Part shown: positions 1 through 6,773 of the stretch, piece after piece
How the letters are laid out: each line of letters starts with the position of its first letter
Numbering within the stretch: position 1 is the stretch's first letter
Origin: Bacteroidota bacterium
GTDB lineage: Bacteria > Bacteroidota > Bacteroidia > Flavobacteriales > Crocinitomicaceae
DNA length: 6,958 nucleotides
Direction: 5' to 3'
Assembly (NCBI GenBank): GCA_029558435.1
Contig: JAKQEZ010000247.1
Location: forward strand, 1 to 6,958
Notes under the pieces: generated by a model
The model's input: only the letters and a program-made list of their open reading frames with translations
The model's database searches: none
What the model was told of the DNA's origin: nothing
Position numbers and translations under genes: made by a program

Positions 1-1556
1 TCAACTTTCAGTTTTGGGGCTTCTACACTGTCAAATACTTTAAAGCCAATATCAGGAACTTGTTTTTTGTCTTCCTCAAACAATCCTGTTTTGCTGTTTT
101 CTGTTTCAATGTCTTTTGTGATTTTTTCTCCTGCTCTTTTCAAACGTTCAATGGTTATACTTGAAATTACGGGCGGTAAATTATTCTCAATGCAAAATTT
201 GTAAGCCGGTTTGCCTTCTTTGATTGGTTCATCAATTTGGCACAAAATAAATTTTCGGTTTCCACCATCATCTGCGTTTAATTGCATTACTGCGTGACCA
301 GTTGTGCCACTACCTGCGAAAAAGTCAAGGATTATATCGTTTTCATCAGTAGTCAATGTAATTATTCTTTGTAATAAATTTGTTGGTTTTGGAAAATCAA
401 ACATTATCATATCATTAAACAGTTCCTTTATTTGATTTTTACCTGTAATTGAGGTCTTTAAACCACTAAATATTGAGCTTTGAATTGAATTTGAAGGTTC
501 ATTTTTAAATATTTTAATCCTTGGAACACCATCACCATCTCTACTAAAATATATCCTATTGTCTTTCACTAATTCATCATATTCATCTTTTGATACAGTC
601 CAATTACGAGTATATTCATTACCTGTAGGTGATATTATTTTAAAATACTTAGAACCTGTTGTTGTTTTTATACCATTTCGAGAAATATTACCAGACATCC
701 AAGGACCTCGTGGATCATTATCAGGATTTGAAAAATCATCCCTATTAAGAAAACGGTATTCTGTATATCTCTTTAAAATCTTTTCATTTTTAAATGCAGC
801 AATTATATATTCGTGTTCTTGTCTTACAGTATTAGAAGCTGTTTTAGTAAAAGAACTTTCTTCAAAATCTGATAAATTCCAAATATATGTTTCTGTATTC
901 TCCTCTCCAAAAACATCATCGCAAAGTAGTTTTAGGTTTGCTTGTTCATTATCGTCAATGCTTATAAAAATAACCCCGTCTTTGCTCAACAAGTCTCTTG
1001 CCAATAATAGACGAGGATACATAAATGCCAACCAACCATTGTGGCTCTTTTTGGTTTTAAAACTAAATTCCATTCTAGCAAAATCGCTTTCGCTTAGGTT
1101 TGCCAAGCCCAAAACTTCTGCTTCTTCTTTATCAAATTTATCTGGGTAAACAAACTCATCACCTGCTGTATTGTATGGTGGGTCAATGTAGATACATTTT
1201 ATTTTTCCGCTGTAGTGGTTTTTCAGAATTTTTAAACTGTCGAGGTTGTCGCCTTTTAGCACTAAATTTTCTGTTGTGTCAATATTCTTGCTCAACGTGG
1301 TATTCAGGCGTAATTCCTTTTCTGTCTTTTGAGCATATTTAGCTCGGGCAAAGTTTCTGCCTACAAAGTTTAAACCGTAACCGTTTACCTTTTCATCAAT
1401 AGGCAAACCTGCAATAGCTTTAAGTTCTTGCAGGTCAATTTCGTTGTCCTTAATTACGCTTGGGTAGTTTTCTTTTAGAAAACACAACAATTTGTTTTCG
1501 TTGTTTTCTGTGCCAACAACCGTAAATCCTGCTTTTATAAAATCTTGTTCTGCCAT
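1..1556 (-). CDS. mod: Type III restriction-modification methyltransferase subunit Mod (partial, C-terminus cut by window edge)
   Basis: Mod recognises the asymmetric target of a type III system and methylates adenine at N6 on one strand using S-adenosylmethionine; it is also the specificity subunit of the Res-Mod complex. I translated the minus strand through most of this span, including every motif region below, and met no stop; 518 codons are visible and the frame is open at position 1. DPPYNT (catalytic motif IV) is at residues 125-130, preceded by an NLVLKGDNLDSLKIL block typical of type III Mod. DFFAGSGTTGHAV (SAM-binding motif I) starts at residue 411. Motif IV before motif I, with a variable region of roughly 200-395 between them as target-recognition domain, is the beta-class layout of type III enzymes. 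The ATG at 1554-1556 lies one base after the TAG of the upstream dinD-like gene, implying translational coupling. The target sequence cannot be predicted. No long simple repeat of the phase-variable kind is seen in the visible part. Confidence 0.95.
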   Translation of the reverse strand, partial: MAEQDFIKAGFTVVGTENNENKLLCFLKENYPSVIKDNEIDLQELKAIAGLPIDEKVNGYGLNFVGRNFARAKYAQKTEKELRLNTTLSKNIDTTENLVLKGDNLDSLKILKNHYSGKIKCIYIDPPYNTAGDEFVYPDKFDKEEAEVLGLANLSESDFARMEFSFKTKKSHNGWLAFMYPRLLLARDLLSKDGVIFISIDDNEQANLKLLCDDVFGEENTETYIWNLSDFEESSFTKTASNTVRQEHEYIIAAFKNEKILKRYTEYRFLNRDDFSNPDNDPRGPWMSGNISRNGIKTTTGSKYFKIISPTGNEYTRNWTVSKDEYDELVKDNRIYFSRDGDGVPRIKIFKNEPSNSIQSSIFSGLKTSITGKNQIKELFNDMIMFDFPKPTNLLQRIITLTTDENDIILDFFAGSGTTGHAVMQLNADDGGNRKFILCQIDEPIKEGKPAYKFCIENNLPPVISSITIERLKRAGEKITKDIETENSKTGLFEEDKKQVPDIGFKVFDSVEAPKLKV

Positions 1557-1557
1557 A

Positions 1558-2409
1558 CTATTCTTTGTTGTTGTTTTTAAATCCTTTGTTCTCTTTTAAT
1601 GACTTTACTTCTTCAGATTTTAATTTGCGTTCAATCTTTTTCACATCTTCTTCTGGTGGCAAGTTCTCGGGAACAATACCACGAGAAATCAAAGTATTTC
1701 TAACCGTTTTATTATTGGTAATATGCTCATTGGAAATTTGACCTTCGGTTTTCATTTGCTTTTGCTTGGCATTGAAAATGGTAATTTCTGTAGCAAAATC
1801 TTTGGCTTTTAGCAAAATGGTTGGCATAAAATCGGCTAAAGGTTTGTTCTTTATGCCCCATTTATCTTTCATTTGTTGTGTGGTTCTATTAAATAAAGCT
1901 TGGTCGCCTTTACTTCTGATTAAAGCAAAGTTTTCGTTACCACCTGTTTGCTGAAAAATAACGTGTGAAAGCTCTTTTTCGGTTTCAGCTAATTTATTTC
2001 GGGCTTGAACCCTTTCGATTTCTAATATTTTTTGCTCAATGAGTTCGGCTTTTCTAGTTTGAATAGCAAAATATGCTTGGGCAAAAGCAATTTGTTCTTT
2101 TCTTGGGTCACCATTTTGAGCTATTAAGTAACAAGCAAAACGCGTAAGCATTACATCATCAATTTCTTTTTGTGCTCCCGAACCAATCTCAACCATTTTC
2201 CCGACATCGGCAAAATGGTCTGCAATATCCTGACCTGATATTTCGCAAGCCGTTTTAGCTTTGCTAATTACATTCTGGAAATTATCCCATTTGCCATAAC
2301 CGAGTAAGTGCTGCAAATCTCTGGCTAACCAAAATTCTACTCCATCTTCTGTTTTGTGAAGAAAATCTTCAAAATTTTCGGTTAGTTTATAAACTATATC
2401 TTTTTTCAT
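1558..2409 (-). CDS. dinD: DinD-like protein with Bro-N domain, embedded in the type III R-M operon
   Basis: The 283-aa product resembles DNA damage-inducible protein D; E. coli DinD is about the same length (274 aa). An N-terminal Bro-N-type domain spans roughly residues 20-120: FWLARDLQHLLGY (26-38), a KAKTAC segment near 50, DHFADVGKMVEIGSGAQ (64-80), RFACYLIAQNGDPRK (90-104) and a YFAIQTRK end (113-120). A charged, probably helical segment follows (about 120-150), then a C-terminal region containing KTVRNTL and GIVPENLPPEED, as in DinD, and a Lys-rich tail. E. coli DinD is under LexA control and is reported to disassemble RecA filaments in vitro. Whether this homologue does the same is inference. 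The ATG is 5 bp after the res stop and the TAG is 1 bp before the mod start, so it is expressed with the restriction genes. I saw no LexA-type operator here. An antirepressor-like DNA-binding role is the alternative. Confidence 0.9.
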   Translation of the reverse strand: MKKDIVYKLTENFEDFLHKTEDGVEFWLARDLQHLLGYGKWDNFQNVISKAKTACEISGQDIADHFADVGKMVEIGSGAQKEIDDVMLTRFACYLIAQNGDPRKEQIAFAQAYFAIQTRKAELIEQKILEIERVQARNKLAETEKELSHVIFQQTGGNENFALIRSKGDQALFNRTTQQMKDKWGIKNKPLADFMPTILLKAKDFATEITIFNAKQKQMKTEGQISNEHITNNKTVRNTLISRGIVPENLPPEEDVKKIERKLKSEEVKSLKENKGFKNNNKE

Positions 2410-2414
2410 AATAC

Positions 2415-5333
2415 TTAGCTTTTTATCAATGCCGCTAATTGCGCTTTATTGATACGTTCTTTAAATGAAATCTTAATGTTTTGGTCTTTGTAGTGCTCGC
2501 CTAATGCCTCAAAATATTTTTTGGCAAAGTCAATCTTGCCTTTTTCATCTACTGGAATTGCAGTTGACGATTTATAGCCTTTGGCTTCCACTACAAGAAA
2601 TATTTTGTTGCCTTCGGTGCTTTTGATAGCATAGCAAAAATCGGGGTTGTAATCACCCAATGGTGTTTTGATTTTTAGGCGTGGAAGTTTGCCGAAAATT
2701 TCAATGCTGTCAATGTCGGGGTCTTGCTCCACAATTTCTAATTCAAAATCACTGTCATATTCAATCACTTCTTCAAATACCCATTTGGATTTTAAATTGA
2801 AATCGCCTGAAATGTCTTTTTGAAATTTGCCAACGCTTCCTGTATCTAAATAGGTTTTCCCTTTTTCGGTTTTGAATACATTTGGCAAACCTGTTCCGTT
2901 AATACCGTCATACTTAATGTTTGCTTTGAGCATTGCAATTAAGTTCTTGTTGATTATTTCGGAAATTTCCCTTTGTGCCTGTTCAGGATTGTTGCAGAGC
3001 ATTTTGGTTTTGAAGTCATCACTTAAAGCATTGAAAATCTTTACAACAAATGAAATAGGGGTTTTGGTGTTGTTTGATAAAGTGCGAACCAATTCTAAAT
3101 AGTCAACTTTGCTTTTGTATGAAACGGTGTCGGTTAGCCTTTCTGTAATTCCTCCTTGTTCGCCAATTTTGTTCACGTTTAGTTCTGCACGAATGGTTTG
3201 CAATAGAATCTCTTCAATGTTTACGGCTTCAATTTGTGTTTTTATGTTTTGTATCAGTTGGCTTTCCTGCTCTGCGGTTAAAGTTTCTAAAACATAGAAA
3301 GCATTTTTATTGATAGCGTTCCAAAGATTTTGAAACTCTTGTAAGTGGGTTGCTTTTATGAAAACTTTCTTTTTCTCTTTTTTCTTATCAGCTTTCTGAA
3401 CATAAGTGTTTGTGTCGGTAGCAAACAGGCTTTCAATGGCTTTCACTTGTTCTTCGGGCAAATTTTGTTCTTTTAGAATAGCTGAAAATTCAGGCGATTT
3501 TTCGTAAATCTTTTGTCCGTCAACAATTGCCTTGCGAACAATCATTTTCTTGTCCTTCAGCACATCATCAACCAAAGTAACAATTGTATCATCGTCAAAA
3601 CCTGATTTTTCTTTGAGTGTTTTAATGAGTTCTTGTTCTGTGAATGTTTCAGAAATCAAGAATGAGTTGCTTAAAATTTCATTTTGAATTGCCTCAACAA
3701 AGCCGTGTTCTTTGCTTGATACAACTACATCAAGGTTGTTGATTTTCCAAAATGCTTCTTGGTCGTCATTCAAATTTTTAAGTGTGTTCCGCTGTAAGTT
3801 TTGATTTACGCAAATGCGTAAACCTCTTCCAATTTGTTGCAATTTTGATATTTCGCTTCCTTGATTGGAAAGTTTACAGATTGTGAAAACATTTGGATTG
3901 TCCCAACCTTCTTGCAATGCCCAAATGGAGAAAATGAAACGTGTAGGGCTTTCAAACGATAGCAATTTCTTTTTGTCTTTCAGAATTTCGTCAACTCCTG
4001 CTTTTACTTTTTCGTCTGCGTTTCCTTTGTCGCCTGAAAAATATCCTTTGTGAACTTGTAAAGTGTTTTCGCTATCAAAATCGTTTTGCAAGAATTTATA
4101 ATAGTCGCTTGTTTGGTCAAGCTTGCTTACAATTTCGGTGTATTGCTTTTTGTATTCTTCTTCAAAAAAGTTCTTGATTTTTGGATTGCTTCCTCGAAAT
4201 AAACTGGTGTCGCTTTCCATAAAAAACAAGGTTAAAGCTTTTATGCCTTGCTCAAACAAACCTTTTTCTTTCTCAAAATGAATTTTGATTGTTTCTTTAA
4301 TCATTGCCCGCAATGATTCGTCCGACAAAGAATAATCAACTTTTTCAATGGTGTCGTCTGCTAAAACAATGGTGTCTTTGTTTATTTTCTTTATGCTTTT
4401 ACCGTTGAAAACTGCCCCTACGCCTAATTCCCGTCTTGCAATAATTCCATTGGTTAAAGTGCTTACAAAGGCTTTGTTGACTGTTCCTACTTTTTCAATG
4501 CCAATGAGTGTGTCTGTGTTCTCAACTACGTCTTGCGTATAAACAACAATTTTCTTTACCAAACTTTGTCGGAACGAAGAAATGCTGTCTAACACATACG
4601 CTACATTGGATAAAGGCAAACTGTCTTTCTTTTTGGGGAATGTAGCACCAAAACGCAAAAAGTAATTTTCAAAACCTTCAAAATATGTTTTAAAAGCGTT
4701 ACCCTCAAAGCGGTGAGGTTCGTCCATTATCACGATTGGATTTAGTCGTTTCAAACATTCCAAATATGATTTTGGCGGTTCTTGATTGTTTACAAATAAT
4801 TCAGGCGTGTTAATGTCTTTTTCTAATGGTCGGTTTAAGATATTGTCTTTGTGGCTGAATGAACTTGGTGTCATTACCAAAACCGATAAATGCGAAGTGC
4901 CAATAAATTGTCTAACGGCTGAAATATTTCCACCTTCGTAAACAAAGGTTTCAATTTCCTTTTCTTTTTCGTTGGCGTATAAGCTTTTAAAATAATCTTT
5001 GGTATCCTCTAGGTTTGTTTTTGTTCCCTCGCGAATAGGAACAGTAGGGATAAGAATGATAAATTTTTTGTAGCCGAAATGCTTACTCAGTTCAAAAATC
5101 GTTTTGATAAACGTGAACGTTTTCCCCGTTCCCGTTTCCATCATAATGTCAATATTTTTAGTGTCTTGAACTGGAAAGTTATATTTATTCTTTTTGTGGT
5201 GTGCTGTCAACACCTCTTTAAAGTTTGCTTTCTGGCGAAGACTTTCAAAAAGACTGATAATATTATTTACACAATCCTCTTGATAGGCTTGTATTTCGTA
5301 TTGAAATTGTTTTGTTTCTGTTTTTGTCGTCAT
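2415..5333 (-). CDS. res: Type III restriction endonuclease subunit Res (SF2 helicase plus PD-(D/E)XK nuclease)
   Basis: Res hydrolyses ATP to translocate or slide along DNA and cuts near unmethylated sites in complex with Mod. The 972 aa match the usual family length. Helicase motifs appear in order: Walker A METGTGKT (65-72), DEPH Walker B (204-207), the FGATF motif III region (228-232), WALQEGWDNP (471-480) and QQIGRGLRI (499-507). The C-terminal nuclease core is visible as NPDF (PD at 897-898) followed by LVVEAKG (EAK at 916-918), the PD-(D/E)XK arrangement of type III Res proteins. All catalytic residues are therefore present and the reading frame is intact. The ATG at 5331-5333 fits the expected N-terminus, where a Q-motif-like FQYEIQAYQED precedes the helicase. 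It is the first gene of the operon, ahead of dinD and mod, which is not the usual mod-res order. The insertion sequence immediately upstream probably affects its expression. Confidence 0.96.
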   Translation of the reverse strand: MTTKTETKQFQYEIQAYQEDCVNNIISLFESLRQKANFKEVLTAHHKKNKYNFPVQDTKNIDIMMETGTGKTFTFIKTIFELSKHFGYKKFIILIPTVPIREGTKTNLEDTKDYFKSLYANEKEKEIETFVYEGGNISAVRQFIGTSHLSVLVMTPSSFSHKDNILNRPLEKDINTPELFVNNQEPPKSYLECLKRLNPIVIMDEPHRFEGNAFKTYFEGFENYFLRFGATFPKKKDSLPLSNVAYVLDSISSFRQSLVKKIVVYTQDVVENTDTLIGIEKVGTVNKAFVSTLTNGIIARRELGVGAVFNGKSIKKINKDTIVLADDTIEKVDYSLSDESLRAMIKETIKIHFEKEKGLFEQGIKALTLFFMESDTSLFRGSNPKIKNFFEEEYKKQYTEIVSKLDQTSDYYKFLQNDFDSENTLQVHKGYFSGDKGNADEKVKAGVDEILKDKKKLLSFESPTRFIFSIWALQEGWDNPNVFTICKLSNQGSEISKLQQIGRGLRICVNQNLQRNTLKNLNDDQEAFWKINNLDVVVSSKEHGFVEAIQNEILSNSFLISETFTEQELIKTLKEKSGFDDDTIVTLVDDVLKDKKMIVRKAIVDGQKIYEKSPEFSAILKEQNLPEEQVKAIESLFATDTNTYVQKADKKKEKKKVFIKATHLQEFQNLWNAINKNAFYVLETLTAEQESQLIQNIKTQIEAVNIEEILLQTIRAELNVNKIGEQGGITERLTDTVSYKSKVDYLELVRTLSNNTKTPISFVVKIFNALSDDFKTKMLCNNPEQAQREISEIINKNLIAMLKANIKYDGINGTGLPNVFKTEKGKTYLDTGSVGKFQKDISGDFNLKSKWVFEEVIEYDSDFELEIVEQDPDIDSIEIFGKLPRLKIKTPLGDYNPDFCYAIKSTEGNKIFLVVEAKGYKSSTAIPVDEKGKIDFAKKYFEALGEHYKDQNIKISFKERINKAQLAALIKS

Positions 5334-5342
5334 TTATTACTT

Positions 5343-5356
5343 CAATTTTCCAATTG
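5343..5356. promoter_or_regulatory. Inverted repeat CAATT-4-AATTG overlapping the predicted res transcription start
   Basis: CAATT (5343-5347) and AATTG (5352-5356) form a perfect 5-bp inverted repeat with a 4-base spacer. It lies between the -7 box and the res ATG and spans the predicted start of transcription. That position suits an operator or a small leader hairpin. In AT-rich DNA such a short repeat can also arise by chance. Confidence 0.3.
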
Positions 5357-5357
5357 T

Positions 5358-5388
5358 CAAAGTTAAAATTTTAAATGATTATCCGCAA
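5358..5388 (-). promoter_or_regulatory. Putative Bacteroidota-type promoter of the res-dinD-mod operon, with -33 element inside the IS
   Basis: On the minus strand TAACTTTG (5358-5365) matches the Bacteroidota -7 consensus TAnnTTTG exactly. A TTG (5386-5388) lies 20 bp upstream, within the 17-23 bp spacing known for TTG/TAnnTTTG promoters. The predicted start of transcription is near 5351, giving a leader of about 17 nt before the res ATG. The -7 box is in flanking DNA and the TTG is inside the left end of the insertion sequence, so this would be a hybrid promoter. No experimental support is available. Confidence 0.5.
5366..5373. repeat. Left copy of imperfect 8-bp target-site duplication
   Basis: AAATTTTA directly outside the left inverted repeat matches AAATTTAA (6460-6467) outside the right one at 7 of 8 positions. 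IS1595-family elements duplicate 8 bp of AT-rich target. The single mismatch means either one later mutation or a boundary misplaced by a few bases. Confidence 0.4.
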
Positions 5389-5397
5389 TAGTTCCTA
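5374..5397. repeat. Left terminal inverted repeat of the IS
   Basis: Read inward it starts AATGATTATCCGCAATAG and ends TTCCTA. Against the right repeat read inward (AATGTATATCCGCAGTTA then TTCCTA) it matches at 19 of 24 positions, with an identical TATCCGCA core. It encodes the transposase C-terminus and stop on the minus strand. Confidence 0.7.
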
Positions 5398-6332
5398 TTG
5401 TAAATTCTTGATTTGAAATCAGGCGCACACGATACGGCGGCTATCAACAGCCTGTCAAACTGGTTCTCGCCGAAGTAACGCCTGTTGAACTTGTAACAGA
5501 ACTGATTGAGGTAGTACTGTAAATACTCGGGTTTTACCTTGTAATACACGCCCAGGAGCTGTCGTTTGGCATTGCTGATCGCGGTGTGTACCCAAGGCAG
5601 CACGTTAGGCAATTCCTCGTGTGGAACAACGGATGTCGTGTGTGAATGGACATGTTCTTTCAATTTAGTGTAAGAAGTTGAATCATCGGTGGTCAGATCC
5701 GCCGTGCTTTCGACATGCTCTTTGACATTCTTTGTAATTGTATCGGCTTTCAAGTCGTTGATGACTTTCATCTTCAGGTATCCGGCCTTCTTGGGTTTTT
5801 TACCCGGTTTGGGGTTTTCAACCGTTTTGCTTTCAGCCATCACCAGGACCTTGGTCTTTTTTTGGCTTCCACGGCCGCGTTTCAACGGTTTCTCCTTCTC
5901 TTCAACGGATATCTCGGTGGAAAAGAAGGCGTCGTCCAGCTCGATGGCGCCCTCGAGCGTGTACTTGTCGTCACGCTTGCCCATCACGTCACGCAGTTTA
6001 TTGACCATTTCCCATATGGGCTGGTAACGCTTGTGCCCCAGCTGTCGCTGTATCTCGGCGGCGGAAAAGGAGCCCTTGGTAGCCGTGAGCAGGTGCATGG
6101 CCACGAACCAGTAACGGTATGGCAGGTTGGAATGCTGCATGACCGTGCCCGAACGCAGCGTCTGGCGCGCTTGGCAACGCTTGCATTCGTAAGCCTGCTT
6201 GTTTTCCAGCCAATAATGCTCCTTACAATTACAACGACGGCAGGTAACTCCCATTTGGTCTCTTTGTTGTTTGAATTTTTCCCGACAGGTTTCCTCATCG
6301 GGGTAATTTATAGCAAAATCCAGGATATTCAT
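5379..6332 (-). CDS. IS1595-family (ISXO2-like) transposase, intact
   Basis: This 317-aa protein catalyses cut-and-paste or copy transposition of its own element. Residues 31-53 form a zinc ribbon (C31, C34, C50, C53: CRRC ... CKRC), the N-terminal module of IS1595 transposases. A helical DNA-binding region follows, including GSFSAAEIQRQLGHKRYQ (87-104). The catalytic core shows ELDDAFF (D133), then LTTDDSTSY (D216), then HTAISNAKRQLLGVYY, in which Asn254 occupies the third catalytic position. That makes it a DDN rather than DDE member. A basic segment KRGRGSQKKTK (151-161) lies between the first two acidic residues. The frame is complete with no internal stop, so it may be active. The stop codon lies within the left inverted repeat. 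Transcription is toward res, only 45 bp away with no visible terminator, so readthrough into res is possible. Confidence 0.95.
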   Translation of the reverse strand: MNILDFAINYPDEETCREKFKQQRDQMGVTCRRCNCKEHYWLENKQAYECKRCQARQTLRSGTVMQHSNLPYRYWFVAMHLLTATKGSFSAAEIQRQLGHKRYQPIWEMVNKLRDVMGKRDDKYTLEGAIELDDAFFSTEISVEEKEKPLKRGRGSQKKTKVLVMAESKTVENPKPGKKPKKAGYLKMKVINDLKADTITKNVKEHVESTADLTTDDSTSYTKLKEHVHSHTTSVVPHEELPNVLPWVHTAISNAKRQLLGVYYKVKPEYLQYYLNQFCYKFNRRYFGENQFDRLLIAAVSCAPDFKSRIYNRNYCG

Positions 6333-6435
6333 AGCTTGAAATATTACATGTGTTCAGAATGTAAATATAATGAATATCTGTGATTTGTGTAAGCATTTGC
6401 GAACTTATTTATAACTATTTTTCCGCTAAATTCTT

Positions 6436-6459
6436 TAGGAATAACTGCGGATATACATT
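6436..6459. repeat. Right terminal inverted repeat of the IS
   Basis: On the plus strand it runs from TAGGAATAACTGCGG to ACATT and is the inverted partner of 5374-5397, sharing the TGCGGATA core and the TAGGAA inner end. It lies about 100 bp upstream of the transposase start. Confidence 0.7.
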
Positions 6460-6467
6460 AAATTTAA
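6460..6467. repeat. Right copy of imperfect 8-bp target-site duplication
   Basis: AAATTTAA directly outside the right inverted repeat pairs with AAATTTTA at 5366-5373 (7 of 8). The low complexity of the sequence limits its weight as evidence. Confidence 0.4.
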
Positions 6468-6515
6468 TATTGTTGTCTACCCGTTTTTCTCTTGAAATCC
6501 ACTCGTATTGTGTTA

Positions 6516-6535
6516 GGGTGGTGGGTGGGCTTGGG
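6516..6535 (+). other. G-rich tract fitting the G-quadruplex consensus
   Basis: Four GGG runs at 6516-6518, 6523-6525, 6527-6529 and 6533-6535 are separated by loops of 4, 1 and 3 bases, satisfying G3 N1-7 repeated four times. It lies about 57 bp outside the right end of the IS. Without the IS it would sit about 100 bp upstream of the predicted res transcription start, with the G-strand opposite to the res coding strand. Folding in vivo is unknown. Confidence 0.5.
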
Positions 6536-6542
6536 TGCGTAG

Positions 6543-6562
6543 GCAAGAGCAAGCTCTTTTGC
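6543..6562. repeat. Short hairpin GCAAGAGC / GCTCTTTTGC
   Basis: GCAAGAGC (6543-6550) pairs with GCTCTTTTGC (6553-6562) through a 6-bp AAGAGC/GCTCTT stem with a 2-base spacer and a two-T bulge in the longer arm. There is no following T-run, so it is a poor terminator candidate. It may be part of an intergenic repeat. Confidence 0.35.
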
Positions 6563-6678
6563 AAGCTGAAGCATCGGCTTGTGCGTTGGCAAAAATGCAA
6601 ATGTGCTTGCTGTGCGGTGGCTGTCCTTCAAAAATGGTTTTAAAAAATATGCGGTGGAAAAAAAATAAAAAACATTGG

Positions 6679-6700
6679 GTCGGCTTGAGTGTCGGCTCAA
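6679..6700. repeat. 12-bp-spaced GTCGGCT direct repeat with TTGAG/CTCAA stem
   Basis: GTCGGCT occurs at 6679-6685 and 6691-6697. TTGAG (6685-6689) and CTCAA (6696-6700) form a 5-bp stem with a 6-base loop. The 12-bp period and the overlap of direct and inverted repeats could mark a protein site, but the unit is short. Confidence 0.25.
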
Positions 6701-6773
6701 ATGTCCTGTTGAAGTATGGTCTTTATGTTGTCTGTCACCTGTCAAAATGGTTTACTTTTTCTTCTCTGTTTAA

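Larger units (their letters stand above)
5374..6459 (-). mobile_element. IS1595-family insertion sequence, about 1086 bp, apparently complete
   Basis: The element holds a single intact transposase gene on the minus strand. It is bounded by imperfect inverted repeats at 5374-5397 and 6436-6459 and flanked by a near-perfect 8-bp duplication. The left repeat overlaps the last codons and stop of the transposase gene. About 100 bp of AT-rich noncoding DNA (6333-6435) separates the transposase start from the right repeat. It contains TATATTTA (6362-6369, minus strand), one base from the -7 consensus, but no matching TTG upstream. The interior reaches about 67% GC (40 of 60 bases at 6121-6180), against 28% (17 of 60) at 1681-1740 in the dinD-like gene, which points to acquisition from a different genomic background. 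It inserted just upstream of res in the same orientation. The exact ends are uncertain by a few bases. Confidence 0.82.
6468..6773. other. Noncoding stretch between the IS and the plus-strand gene fragment
   Basis: I found no convincing gene on either strand here. Reading frames of up to about 120 codons exist, but their products have odd composition and no recognisable domain. The stretch is G/T-rich on the plus strand at 6505-6545, then mixed, with an A-rich run at 6657-6672. It contains a G-quadruplex-type block, a hairpin and a short direct repeat (listed separately). Its composition differs from the AT-rich operon, and it may be a dispersed intergenic repeat of the host genome; that is an impression, not something shown by this window. 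Confidence 0.5.

Noticed and set aside
559..1149. Plus-strand open frame of 196 codons
   Set aside because: It is antisense to the target-recognition part of mod, whose frame carries the recognisable motifs; the Ser/Leu-rich product is a typical shadow.
1..1556. Phase-variable simple repeats in mod (phasevarion)
   Set aside because: No tandem tetra- or pentanucleotide tract or long homopolymer is visible in the sequenced part of mod; the missing C-terminus was not seen.
5334..5378. LexA/SOS box controlling the operon because of the dinD-like gene
   Set aside because: No CTGT-N8-ACAG-like or other clear dyad of LexA type is visible upstream of res; the only dyad is the short CAATT/AATTG repeat.
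5715..6383. Long plus-strand open frame across the transposase region
   Set aside because: It is antisense to a transposase with clear zinc-ribbon and DDN motifs; its length reflects the GC-rich codon pattern of that gene, and its product shows no domain.
6464..6745. Minus-strand frame of 93 codons near the right IS end
   Set aside because: It crosses the IS flank and the G-rich tract, lacks a recognisable domain and has no promoter or start context; the product looks like translated spacer.
6512..6772. GTTAGGG (6512-6518) and GTTTAAC (6767-6773) as integron attC core sites
   Set aside because: They are in the wrong order for one attC site on the plus strand, are more than 240 bp apart, and GTTAGGG misses the terminal pyrimidine; no integrase is present.
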